From: Ustilago trichophora
Taxonomy: Eukaryota > Basidiomycota > Ustilaginomycetes > Ustilaginales > Ustilaginaceae
Reading direction: 5' to 3'
DNA: 64,000 nucleotides
Assembly (NCBI GenBank): GCA_900323505.1
Contig: OOIN01000037.1
Location: forward strand, 1-64,000
Of this stretch, positions 31,392 through 41,188 are shown piece by piece. The notes beneath the pieces are model-generated. The model had not been told where the DNA came from. It made no database searches and saw only the letters and a program-made list of their open reading frames with translations. Both the position numbers and the translations under genes were made by a program. How positions within the stretch are numbered: position 1 is the stretch's first letter; every line of letters starts with the position of its first letter.

Positions 31392-33476
31392 TCAAAGCTT
31401 AGGACGACCACTAGAAACGTTGAGAGGACCTTTGGCATACATTGCCTCAATCTGGTCTTTAAAGTGTTTCACCGCCTCGTGTCTCTTGACCTTAAAGGTA
31501 GGTGTCAGCAGACCGTTTTCGACCGAGAAAGGTTCCATGGTCAGATAGAGCCCTTTGATGTACTCGAATCCTTTCAACTTGTTGTTCTGGGCAATCTTGG
31601 TATACTGATCCAAGTAGGCTGCCAACACTTTTTCGTCCTTGCAGGCTTCTTCGAGAGCAGCCGTGTCCTCGGCTGCAATCTGCCTTCCCAACAGTTTGCT
31701 AACAAACGGAGCGAATGTAGTCGGTTCCGGAACCGAGATTCCGACCAAGTGGTCGCGGAGCGAATCACCGTGGACCAACAGTTGAGCTGCGAGTGGGTTC
31801 TGACCGTAGAACTCGGACAAGTTGTCAATCGCAACGTATTCTCCCTGCGAAAGTTTGAGCAAAGACTTTACACGATCGACAATCCTGAGCCGGTTAAACT
31901 CGTCAATGGCACCAATGTCACCCGTGCGCAGGAACCCGTCCTCGGTGAGCGTCTCCTTGGTCTTGGCTTCGTCCTTGTAGTATCCGGGGAAAGTGCACTG
32001 CGATTTGACCAGCACTTCACCACGCGGGAAAGGCTTGTCATCCGAAGTGTAGCCGAGGTCGGGAACGTCACGAAGCTTGAGCTCCATTCCGGGGTAGACG
32101 GCACCGACCGAACCGAGAGACGTGTCATCGGGCGACATGACGGTGCAGAATCCGTAGTTTTCGGTCTGACCGTATCCCTCGCGAACGTCGCAGGAGAGTA
32201 CAACACGGAGGAGCTTGAGTACGTCTCCGCGAATGGGAGCCGAACCAGAGGTGATGTACTGGACATTGCCACCGAGTACAGCTTTGACCTTGCTAAAGAT
32301 CAGTCGGTCGTAGAGGGCGTGGGTCAGAGTACCGTCTCGGTCGTGGTTGGCGATCTTGGCGGCAAGCGCCTTGCGAAGCAGAGCACCTTTGAGACCGGGA
32401 GCTGCGGCCTGGGCCTGAACGAGGGCAGCGATGCGGTTCAACACACGGGGCACCGAGGGGAACATTTCAGGCTTGAGAATGGCCATGTCCTCCAAGAGAC
32501 GGGTCGTGTCACCGCAAAAGTATCCAACACGTCCACCGGTACGAACGACGACAATCTCGCAGAGACGGGCATAGATGTGGGCAGTGGGGAGATACGAGAT
32601 GACGGTGAATCGACCTCGCTTGTGGAAGGCCATGGTGGTGGTGACGAATCCACCCATGCCGGCAGTGATGATGGCAGCTTTGGGGTTACCAGTGGTACCC
32701 GAGGTGTAGCAGAAACTGTGGATGGTGTCGTACTTGGGGGGGATGTGAGCGGCGAGGTTGTTGCGACCGAGGTCGAGGATTTCGAACCAGTTGAAGATTT
32801 CGATGCCGCAGGTCTTGGCCCACTCCTTGGCGAGGACGTCACGCTGAGGATCGATGATGGCGGCCTTGACGGTCTCCTTGCTGGGACGGAAAGGGTCGAG
32901 GATGACGATGGCCTTCAAGAGGGGCAACTTGCCAGCCTGAGCAGCGGCGAGGGTGGGACCGACGTGATTGGGAGTGGTGAAGAGGATGCGGGTCTCGGCG
33001 TGGTCGAGAATGTACTGGGCGGTGGGGGTGTCGTAGGTCTCGTAAAGAGAGACGGTACGACGGCTGTAAGCCAAGCAGGAATAGTCGATGACCATGAATT
33101 CGGGACGGTTGAGCATCCACATGCCAACGGTCCATTCGGTCTGACCGATATCTCCGAGACGACCCTGCTTGGCAAGAGCACCGAGACCGGAACCGATGGC
33201 AGTTCGTTCCTCTTCAATCTCCTCGTGGGTATACCATTCAAAGTGATTCTCAAAGTTCCTGGTGACTGGGTTCCAGGGTCTCCAACCGGCGACTGGGTCG
33301 TTGAGATTCTCATCCTTGGCACGGAGAAGGGTCTCGTAGACGGTGCAGGTGGTGTGCCATTCGGGCTGAGCGGCGCTCTTGTAGATGGGGGAGAAACCGG
33401 GAGTCTTGGAACCGGGGACGGGAAGCATCTGCTTGTCCAAGGGGAAGTGGACCTCGTTTGGCAAATCGGTCGTCAT
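31392..33476 (-). CDS. Long-chain acyl-CoA synthetase with PTS1-like C-terminus
   Basis: 694 residues, intronless. The AMP-binding P-loop YTSGTTGNPKA lies at about 256-266; GYGQTENYG, GEVLVKSQCTFPGYYKD, DGFLRTGDIG and VDRVKSLLKLSQGEYVA are the usual ACS motifs in order. It activates fatty acids to acyl-CoA with ATP and CoA. The protein ends in PKL, which fits the peroxisomal PTS1 consensus, so a role in peroxisomal beta-oxidation is likely. Length matches fungal Faa-type enzymes. A 713-codon open frame lies antisense over the whole gene; it is a by-product of codon bias. Confidence 0.92.
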   Translation of the reverse strand: MTTDLPNEVHFPLDKQMLPVPGSKTPGFSPIYKSAAQPEWHTTCTVYETLLRAKDENLNDPVAGWRPWNPVTRNFENHFEWYTHEEIEEERTAIGSGLGALAKQGRLGDIGQTEWTVGMWMLNRPEFMVIDYSCLAYSRRTVSLYETYDTPTAQYILDHAETRILFTTPNHVGPTLAAAQAGKLPLLKAIVILDPFRPSKETVKAAIIDPQRDVLAKEWAKTCGIEIFNWFEILDLGRNNLAAHIPPKYDTIHSFCYTSGTTGNPKAAIITAGMGGFVTTTMAFHKRGRFTVISYLPTAHIYARLCEIVVVRTGGRVGYFCGDTTRLLEDMAILKPEMFPSVPRVLNRIAALVQAQAAAPGLKGALLRKALAAKIANHDRDGTLTHALYDRLIFSKVKAVLGGNVQYITSGSAPIRGDVLKLLRVVLSCDVREGYGQTENYGFCTVMSPDDTSLGSVGAVYPGMELKLRDVPDLGYTSDDKPFPRGEVLVKSQCTFPGYYKDEAKTKETLTEDGFLRTGDIGAIDEFNRLRIVDRVKSLLKLSQGEYVAIDNLSEFYGQNPLAAQLLVHGDSLRDHLVGISVPEPTTFAPFVSKLLGRQIAAEDTAALEEACKDEKVLAAYLDQYTKIAQNNKLKGFEYIKGLYLTMEPFSVENGLLTPTFKVKRHEAVKHFKDQIEAMYAKGPLNVSSGRPKL

Positions 33477-34498
33477 TTTTTATCGTAGTCGTTGCAATGT
33501 GGAGGGGATCGACGATGGTTTAGAGAGAGGTGTGTGTGTGTGTGTGTGTGTTTGTATGTATGCTGCGATCAGTGATTGGGAGGGAAATACACACAGCTGT
33601 GTTCTGATCGAAGGGGGAAAGACTAGCTTAGATGATGGCAGTAGTGGCTGAGTCGGTGAAGGCGATGGCGATGAGAGTGACAGTGACAGTGATGATGGTG
33701 GTGGTTGTGATGATCGAGAAGGGATGTGACAAGGAAAGAGATCAAAGCTAAAAGAGGGGGTCACCACAGAGAGAGGGAGGGAGAGAGGGCTCGACCGGGA
33801 AGTTCGGCTGGTCCGAGTAAGCGGCAGACGGTGTGGTTACCGGATCAGAGACAGACAGTGCGGGGGTTGCCGCTCTACCAAGGGAGAAGGGGAGAGAGAG
33901 AGAGAGAGAGGAACTTGACCGACCAAATGCCAAGCAGCGCATTGGAAGGGCGAGAGAGGGAGAAAAGGATAGGCAGGCGCAGGCAGGCAGGCAGGCAGGC
34001 ATCTCAGCCGTCTTGCCTGTGCGTGTGTCTCTCTCCACACTCTCACACTCTGGAGCCGCGCTCGTCGAGCCTCTGCCTGCCTCTTAAGATATCGCTTGAT
34101 CCGCAATGCCTTGTTCAAACACCTCGCTCCCTTTGCTTTCGTGAGATCCGACAACATGATGTTGTGTGTTTGTGTGTGTGAAGCAGCTCTTGTCGCCGTG
34201 ACCAAAATTTCGGCATGTTTGATTTGACCGGAAGAGCCGAAGATTGACATTCTCTCCTAATCTGTGCTGTACTTTGATCTGGCCGGAACAGCTCATCCGC
34301 CCGCGTGTGGGCTGTGAAAAAGCGCACGCGCGCCTTTTGGCCCCTTGTCCTAGTTATCACACTTGCCGGTGAAGCCGGAATCTCGACGTTTTCTTTTTGG
34401 CACACACTTTTTGTTTGCTGCTTCCCACGAGTACAGTACAGTACAGTACAGAACACAACTTTGTCGCGCACACCACTGCATCTTGGCACGGTCCACTT

Positions 34499-34518
34499 TA
34501 CACACACACACCACACAC

Positions 34519-34549
<31 letters not shown>
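34499..34549. repeat. CA-rich microsatellite
   Basis: CACACACC units pass into a pure CA dinucleotide run. Confidence 0.85.
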
Positions 34550-35145
34550 TCGAGGATGATCCGATCAAGTGAATATGCTCTGTCCGTCCCGTTTTTTGAT
34601 TGATTGACAGATTCAGGAGTGGCAGTACTGTATCGCAAAAAGCACAGCAGAACAAAGAATTGCGAGATTCAGTGGTGCCGGTAGACTTGTTTATCAGACG
34701 GCAGTCGTTTTATTGTCCTCATCTTCTTACAGATTGGAACCGCTGCTCTCGCATACCCACCCATACCCACACAACCACGCATCTCGTTACACACGTGCAA
34801 ACCCAAGACGAAAAGAGAAAGAGAGAGTCAGTCTTGTTTGCCATCCCTTGAAATGAACACTTCTCATCAATCTTTGCCGGGCTGTCTAAGGAGCGGTTGT
34901 TGTAGATCGCTACATTTTGGCTTGGTTTTTTTTTTCTGAACGGAAGTGTGAGATCGACAGAAAATGCAGAAAAATGGCAAAATGCCATCGGATCGTGTCA
35001 GACTGCTCACATCTCAAAAATCGGAGATGCCAACCCCTCTTCGGCTCGGGAGAGCTTCAAGACCATCCTCTAATGCAGCAGCTTGACGTATCGGTCATGC
35101 TTTCAATGCAGCTCAACCAAGTCACGATGGCTTTTCGAATCACTC

Positions 35146-35208
35146 ACTCAACTCAAATCAACTCAACTCAAATCAACTCAACTCAAAATCAACTCAACTC
35201 AACTCACC
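35146..35208. repeat. CAACT/CAAAT tandem repeat
   Basis: Repeating ACTCAACTCAAATCA units with small changes; no coding context. Confidence 0.8.
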
Positions 35209-35846
35209 GACAACTTGTCGATCCTGGTCCCAGCTCTTTGATCCCAACATCCGCTAGAGAACAACAGTGCCGATCACAGAGTCATTCCAGCCCTACACAA
35301 TCGACCTCTGCTTGGAATCGGAATCGGAATCTAGTTTTGCATTGCGCAAGATGTGTTGTTTTGGAAGAAAGAACCGCAAACGTCACTGCTCCTATGTGAA
35401 ATCACTTGTTTTCTGCAGTACAGTATCGCAGATGATACGTGCGTCAGTTCGACAGGATACGATGCCGGAATCCTAGATAGGGTGGTGGTTCCAGTGGTGT
35501 CGTAAAGTAGCGAGAACAAAGTTGCAGTACATCGGATGTGCTTCTTCGACCAAAAAGTTTGACGTCTTTGCTATGGATTTAGTGGTGAGCCTCTTTGAGC
35601 ACCTTCTGGCCTGTAGATTGCGGAAGTAGAGGAACAAAAATGTTGGGTTTAGTAAGTCTGTTCTTTCCTCTCATCGTCGAATCAGCTCTAATGCAACCAT
35701 CATCCTCTTCTTGTTTCTCCCCTCCAAAGAATCAACTGAACTCCATCTTGGACCGGCTACACAAGAATGCCTTCTGCTCCACTGCGAATTGTCGTCCCAT
35801 GCATGCCAGGTCTCCGGTCGAGGTGCAATGCCGTCTCGAAGCAATA

Positions 35847-36008
35847 CTAACCGTAAGGGTTGCGGGGATCCTTGGAAGCCTCCTCGGTCGAAACGGCAAC
35901 AGCCTGCAGCTTGTTAACACCGTAAAAGACGACACCGGCGGCGATGAAGAAAGGCCACATGGGCTTCAAGATGGGGGTGGGGTAAGCGCGGAAGCCGAAG
36001 AAAGCCAT
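35847..36008 (-). CDS. ATP18: Mitochondrial ATP synthase subunit j (i/j)
   Basis: A short single-exon frame of 53 residues. It starts MAFFGFRAYPTPILKPMWPF and ends with KDPRNPYG. The YPTPILKPMWPFF block, the single membrane helix (FIAAGVVFYGVNKL) and the DPRNP end match fungal Atp18, a small F0 subunit of the mitochondrial inner membrane that supports dimer and oligomer stability. Usual length in yeast is 59 residues. No intron is needed. Codon use is strongly biased to C/G-ending codons, as expected for a highly expressed gene. The gene would be missed by a length cut-off of 60 codons. Confidence 0.9.
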   Translation of the reverse strand: MAFFGFRAYPTPILKPMWPFFIAAGVVFYGVNKLQAVAVSTEEASKDPRNPYG

Positions 36009-36771
36009 CGTGAATATATGTGTATGGATGTATGGATGCGGTGATGATACGTGGTGGAAGACGATGTTGGAGATGTGTGTGTGTGTGGAAATTGGAGATT
36101 AGATGGTGTTGGCGTTTCCTCTCCGTGTCTTGCTTTCAGTTCTTCTCGCACCAGAAAACAGAAATCATCATCATCGCTTCCGAGAAACGCATTTCAAGGC
36201 TCAACAAAAAGCTCTCTTCTTCTGCCCTGAAATTTCAGACAAGATCGTGATCGACTGCTTCCAGGCGAAATTCCACAAGGAAGCAAAGCGGCGCGCTCCG
36301 AAAAGTTTGCCTTGCAAAATCGGATTGGAAAAGGACAAATCGGGATGTTTGGAGTCGCATCGGCTGATTACAGCGCGAAATGCAGGGTCCAACGTCAAAG
36401 TCTTGAGCGTTTTTCGATGTTGCCGCTCATCATCCCATTCGGCTCTTCCGACTTTGTCACATCTTCCATGACCAGCAAGCATCATGTGACTTCAGAATCA
36501 TCGAAGCCACGGGAACACGAAATTGTGGCTGAGCTTTGAACATGGTCACAAGACCGTTCCGGAGAGCATTTCGGACCAGCCGTTTACTGATGATGGCGAG
36601 AACAATCGTTTGAGGCATTCCACGAGGGTCGGCGCGCTTCCGATAAGCTCAGCCATGCTCATTCTGGCAAGCTAGGCCTCAATCTAACCTTGAAAGGCGC
36701 AGAGGCGCAGCGTATAAAGAGATCGAGTGCTTGAGAATGCTTCCCCCAACTAGGTCCACCTCATCGCCATC
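36009..36771. other. Divergent promoter region
   Basis: 763 bp between the ATP18 and DHA1-transporter starts. It has a short GT run at about 36077-36086 and a TATA box near the right end. No gene seen. Confidence 0.6.
36713..36718 (+). promoter_or_regulatory. TATA box of the DHA1 transporter gene
   Basis: TATAAA lies 54-59 bp upstream of the ATG at 36772, in the right orientation and within the usual range for an inducible fungal promoter with a short leader. Confidence 0.5.
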
Positions 36772-38737
36772 ATGGACCCTCAAATCTGTTTCGCGACCAT
36801 CGTCCGCCAAGTAGCCACCCTCTTTGATGCCACCCAATCTCGAGCAGCCACACCCGACCATGTCGCCATCAACGAAGCAACACCGCTCAAATCCGCCACT
36901 ACAATCGACCCTGCATCCTGGTCGACCCGTCGCAAGTGGTTCTATACCTTCCTAGTGGGTCTCACCATGTTCAATGGCTCCTTTGCATCCACTGCGCCCA
37001 ACGGAGCTGGAACGCACATGGTCAAGCAGTTTGGCCTTTCCAACGAGGAAATGGTATTCATCGCTACCTCTTTCGTCGGAGGCTGTGTCGCTGGACCCCT
37101 CCTTTGGGCTCCCTTATCCGAGATCTACGGACGAAGAGTCGTTTTCCTCTCTTCGACGCTCTTCTACACTTTGACCAACATCGGATGCGCCTTGGCTCCG
37201 ACCAAATCTATCCTCTTCTCATGCCGGTTCTTGGCGGGAGCATTCGCTTCCTCGGCTTTCTCAAACGCAGCAGCGCTTATCACGGATCTCTTCCCACCGG
37301 CAGATCGTGCCAGACCCATGATTGTTGCTTCCCTCGCTCCGCTTCTAGGTCCTTGCTTCGGCCCGCTCTTCGGCGCCGTGATCAGTCTCAATCTTCGATG
37401 GCCTTTCGTGTTTTGGTTGCTCGGAGCAATAGGCTTGCTTCTGGAAGCGGCGCTGTTCTGCGTACCAGAAACATACGTCCCAGTTATCGCCGCTCGATCA
37501 AATCCAAAAGAAGCCTTACAACCACGTGCTACTTGGCGCCAGAGAGCTAGAACTTTTGTCGTGATCAATCTCGGTAGACCCGTGAGCACTTGCCCCACCC
37601 ACACCAGTAGAGAAAGGCCAAAAAAAGAAAGACATTACGGGTACTGATATCGGCGAAAACACTGTCTGCGAGAACCCAGTTGAACATGATGTGCAGAGAA
37701 CCAATCGTCATGTGCGCCAACTTTTACCTCTCGTTCTTCTTTGCACTGATGTGAGTTATCCTCATGGCGGACGTAGATATGATCGACAGAGATGCTGATG
37801 CGGCTTCGGAGGAGGTTGAAAAAGGTACATCTTCTTCGCCAGCTGGCCATTGATCTTTGGCCCGCCGGGAATCTATCGACTCGATAGCGTGCACAGTGAG
37901 TCGATCCGGCACGCAGAATGACTAGCATCCGACCCATCTAACGTTCTTCGTTGCGGTCATCCCTTGACAGCTGGTTTCACGTTCCTCCCAATGGGCTTTG
38001 GAGGAGCGATCGCCGCTGCTCTGTTGCCACTATGCGAGAAATACTACTCCAACAGATGCAAAGCTGCGGGAGGGCCTGTACCGGAAGCCAGGTTGCTGCC
38101 CACATTCTTCGTTGCTCCCCTCGTAGCTGTTGGCCTTCTGTAAGTCTCATCGGCCTGTTTTGGAGCATCGATGCCTTTATACTCACAGATGAATGATAAA
38201 TTTGGTCGGCAGCTGGGCGGGCTGGCTCGGACGACCAACCGTACCATACCAGTTGCCCATGCTGGCCGGAATCCCGATCGGCGCGGCGATGGTTCTAGTC
38301 TTTCAAGGCTGGATCGGGTATCTTGGCGACTGTTATCGCTGGTACTCTTCTTCAGCTGTAAGTCATCTCAGAAAACCCGTCACTACCGACTTGTTTCCAT
38401 CATACTCAATACTAGTCTTTGCTGTACTTTACCGCACCTCAGATCGCCGCTACGGTCATAGGAAGATCGCTCTCTGGCGCTACGTAAGTCTCGATCCTCG
38501 TCCCACCTTTTTTTTTCCCTAATTGCCGGCCAACACTGACCTATTCTATCGTCAATACGTACGGACAATAGAATCCCATTATGTACCCATCGACTGCACG
38601 AAAAGCTAGGAGGCATCGGCTATCTATATACCATGCTCGCCGGTCTCGTGATTCTGACCATGCCTCTACCCTACCTGGTGTTTCGCTTTGGTGAGCGATT
38701 GCGCTCTAGTAGCATGTACAAGCCTGGCAGGGCGTAA
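36772..38737 (+). CDS. MFS drug:H+ antiporter (DHA1, Tpo1-like), seven exons
   Basis: Exons: 36772-37581, 37632-37750, 37825-37895, 37971-38139, 38213-38357, 38443-38483 and 38572-38737. All junctions are GT..AG and the phases add up to 506 residues. GCVAGPLLWAPLSEIYGRR is the DHA1/Tpo signature after TM2. REPIVMCANFYLSFFFALM-YIFFASWP starts the second half, and FTFLPMGFGG, RLLPTFFVAPLVAVGL, WYSSSA-IAATVIGRSLSGAT and LGGIGYLYTMLAGL follow the family. These transporters export polyamines, drugs or secondary metabolites at the plasma membrane. The first intron (50 nt, acceptor GAAAG) is the least certain. The density of introns contrasts with the mostly intronless neighbours. Exon 6 is only 41 nt. 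Substrate unknown. Confidence 0.85.
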
Positions 38738-39110
38738 TGCCACGCATTCCGTATTAGAATTGCGAGCATTTGATTGCATTCCGTCATGGAGATGGAGAGG
38801 TGAGATGAAGAAAGAAGGTGTGAATGAATGCGAGTGCGGAAAAGGGTTGGTGAAACGCCGATACAAACAACGTGGATCCGGCAACTTGGTGTGTGTGGAG
38901 GGAGGGAGGGGAAAACAAACAAGGCCATAACCGAGGTGCGAAGGGCTGCCCCTCCTCTCTCTCTCGCTCACCGCTGCTTTTGTCTTCCACGCGTAACCTC
39001 ACCTCTTTACACTTGTACGCCTTTCACGCCATGCTTTGATCGCCTGCAACCTCACTTTGTCAGTATCGACTTCTCCTCAAATCTTTTCTTGGCAGTACAG
39101 GTTGGAAACG
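38738..39110. other. Intergenic region
   Basis: 373-bp spacer with a CT-rich leader just before the Yvh1 gene. No gene seen. Confidence 0.65.
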
Positions 39111-40970
39111 ATGGACGAAATCCTGCCGGGCCTTTGGGTAGGCGGAGTTCGAGCAGCCATGGATGCCGACTACCTCTCTCGTGCTGGTATCACACACATC
39201 ATCACCTGTATGAAGCAACAGATCCCCGTCCCACCACCGCTTCCGCCCGATGGACGCACCATCTCGCGCGACCACATGAAACACGTCCGCATCGATGACG
39301 AGGAAAAAGCGCCGATCTTGGTGCATTTTGCCGGCTGCAACGAGTTGATCTCTTGCCAGCTTGAAGAAGAATTCGTTCCCGATTCCTCGCCTCCCACTCC
39401 ATCGAGTGAAGAGGAGGCGGACGGGGATGAAGTGGAGCTCTTGGTTCAGGGTCGACAGAAACGGTCTGGAGTGTGGGGAACGTGGCAGACTACGGGTGGT
39501 GGGACGGTGCTGGTTCATTGTCAGGCTGGATGTTCTCGATCGGTTGCTATCGTAGCTGCGTATCTGATGCGGACGAGACAGATCTCTGCGTCCACTGCGA
39601 TCGGGATGATCGCAATGCGGAGAAAGGATGCAGAGCCGAATAGAGGATTCAAGGCCCAACTCGAACTGTACCAACAGGTAGGCTACGAAATTGATATGAA
39701 GTGGCAGGCGGTAAGAAGGTTCCTGATGAGCAAGACGGATATCTTGAATGGAGACAGTATGGACGATATGCTGCTCAGCTACTATCCCAGTCCATATCCT
39801 AGTCCTGCACTCAGTGCCGCATCCGCCGGTATCAACGGTTTCACCACCATCACCACCAACCATGTCGTCGATCCGACCTCCACACTCACACTGGACCAAT
39901 CCAAAAATGTGGCATCGCAACGAGAATCGAAAAATTCCATCCAAATCCAAAATCCAACACTTTGTCCTTCTCGTTCAGCATCTTCTTCCTCTTCCACCAC
40001 CACCACCACCACCACCACCGGCAGCTCTTCTTCAACATCGGCCGGTGCAAGAATATCCCATCTCTCATCGATTCCCTTCCAACCCAGTTCTGTTTCACAA
40101 CTTTCCACCCAACTCTCCACAATGTCATCCACCACACCTTCAACCACAATCCAGGATACGACGCAAGAGGTCAAAGTCACAGCCAGCTCTTCGAACCGTC
40201 TTCCTGGGGGGGTTTCGCAGATTCGAGGACATGAGAGTGTCGATAATAGAGGATGTTTGCCGAAACCGAGTTTCAAGGGTCCAAAGCTGAGATGTAAAGG
40301 ATGTAGGAGAGAGTTGGCAGCGTTGGATCATGTGGTGATTCATGAAGCTGGTAAAGGTCAGTTGGCGTTTGATCATCGCAAGAGGGATGCAGGACATGTG
40401 GGGTCGAATGTGGTTAGTGGACCGGGAGGGCAGGAAGGCGAGGTGGAGAGGGTAGCCTCGGGTGGTGCAGACAGTGCAGTTGGGGGAGAGGGTAAGGCAC
40501 AGGAGGAGATGACGAACGGTACAACAGCAACAGTACCAACACCAGCAGAAGGATTAGTATCAACCAAAAGAACCATCCAATCAGCTGCCTCTCTAGCATC
40601 GCAACTACCTCCCCATCTTGCCGCTCTCCGAGCAACCCGTCCCCGACCCGTCCAACCTCATCCCTCCACCTCAGCACCACCTTTAACCCCATCCCCAACC
40701 TCATCCTCAACCTCGACCTCAACATCCATCCAATCCACTTCGACCCTATCCTCCATGCTCAAATCCGCCACTTGTTCCAGCTACTTTTTGGAACCCATGG
40801 CATGGATGACTGGCCTAAACTCTGGCCAAGTTACGGGGAGACTCAACTGTCCCACGGCGAAATGTGGACAGAAGTTGGGAAGTTGGGATTGGGCAGGTAT
40901 GCAGTGTGCATGTGGTGCCTGGGTCACGCCTGCGTTTTCTTTGCATCGTAGCAAGGTGGATGAAGTTTAG
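39111..40970 (+). CDS. YVH1: Dual-specificity phosphatase Yvh1
   Basis: 619 residues from the ATG at 39111 (MDEILPGLWVGGVRAA). The phosphatase loop VHCQAGCSRS places the catalytic Cys at 137 and Arg at 143. The C-terminal Cys-rich zinc-binding domain contains CKGCRREL near residue 400 and, at the end, YFLEPMAWM, CPTAKCGQKLGSWDW, CACGAWVTPAF and SKVDEV, the Yvh1 hallmark. Yvh1 releases Mrt4 from pre-60S ribosomes and also affects growth and sporulation in yeast. The protein is much longer than yeast Yvh1 (364) because of acidic and Ser/Thr/Pro-rich inserts between the two domains and inside the phosphatase domain (about 95-125). Confidence 0.94.
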   Translation: MDEILPGLWVGGVRAAMDADYLSRAGITHIITCMKQQIPVPPPLPPDGRTISRDHMKHVRIDDEEKAPILVHFAGCNELISCQLEEEFVPDSSPPTPSSEEEADGDEVELLVQGRQKRSGVWGTWQTTGGGTVLVHCQAGCSRSVAIVAAYLMRTRQISASTAIGMIAMRRKDAEPNRGFKAQLELYQQVGYEIDMKWQAVRRFLMSKTDILNGDSMDDMLLSYYPSPYPSPALSAASAGINGFTTITTNHVVDPTSTLTLDQSKNVASQRESKNSIQIQNPTLCPSRSASSSSSTTTTTTTTGSSSSTSAGARISHLSSIPFQPSSVSQLSTQLSTMSSTTPSTTIQDTTQEVKVTASSSNRLPGGVSQIRGHESVDNRGCLPKPSFKGPKLRCKGCRRELAALDHVVIHEAGKGQLAFDHRKRDAGHVGSNVVSGPGGQEGEVERVASGGADSAVGGEGKAQEEMTNGTTATVPTPAEGLVSTKRTIQSAASLASQLPPHLAALRATRPRPVQPHPSTSAPPLTPSPTSSSTSTSTSIQSTSTLSSMLKSATCSSYFLEPMAWMTGLNSGQVTGRLNCPTAKCGQKLGSWDWAGMQCACGAWVTPAFSLHRSKVDEV

Positions 40971-41188
40971 ATTTCTTTACCCTTTTTTTTTTAAACCCTT
41001 CCATACACACAGATATTCTCCTCATATAGACACGGTTCTTGGACGCAAAATAACTTTTCAATCGCCTGTGAGAAAGCTCTTCGTTGCTCTTATTTCCGTC
41101 TATGATGTTGAACTTGAATGGCGCGGGTTTGACGTTGATTTTGCGTTAGAATTGACATGGATGATCAAGAAGAGATGAGAGCTGGAAA

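Larger units (their letters stand above)
33477..35846. other. 2.4-kb intergenic region, no gene seen
   Basis: Rich in simple repeats: (GT)n at about 33529-33552, (GA)n at 33893-33910, (GCAG)-type at 33975-34002, (CAGTA)-type at 34433-34452, CA-rich tracts at 34499-34549, and a CAACT/CAAAT minisatellite at 35146-35208. Open frames on both strands read as repeat translations. The acyl-CoA synthetase promoter is presumably in the left part. Confidence 0.6.

Noticed and set aside
31347..33488. 713-codon open frame antisense to the acyl-CoA synthetase
   Set aside because: The opposite strand encodes a full-length conserved enzyme; the antisense product resembles nothing and mirrors its codon bias.
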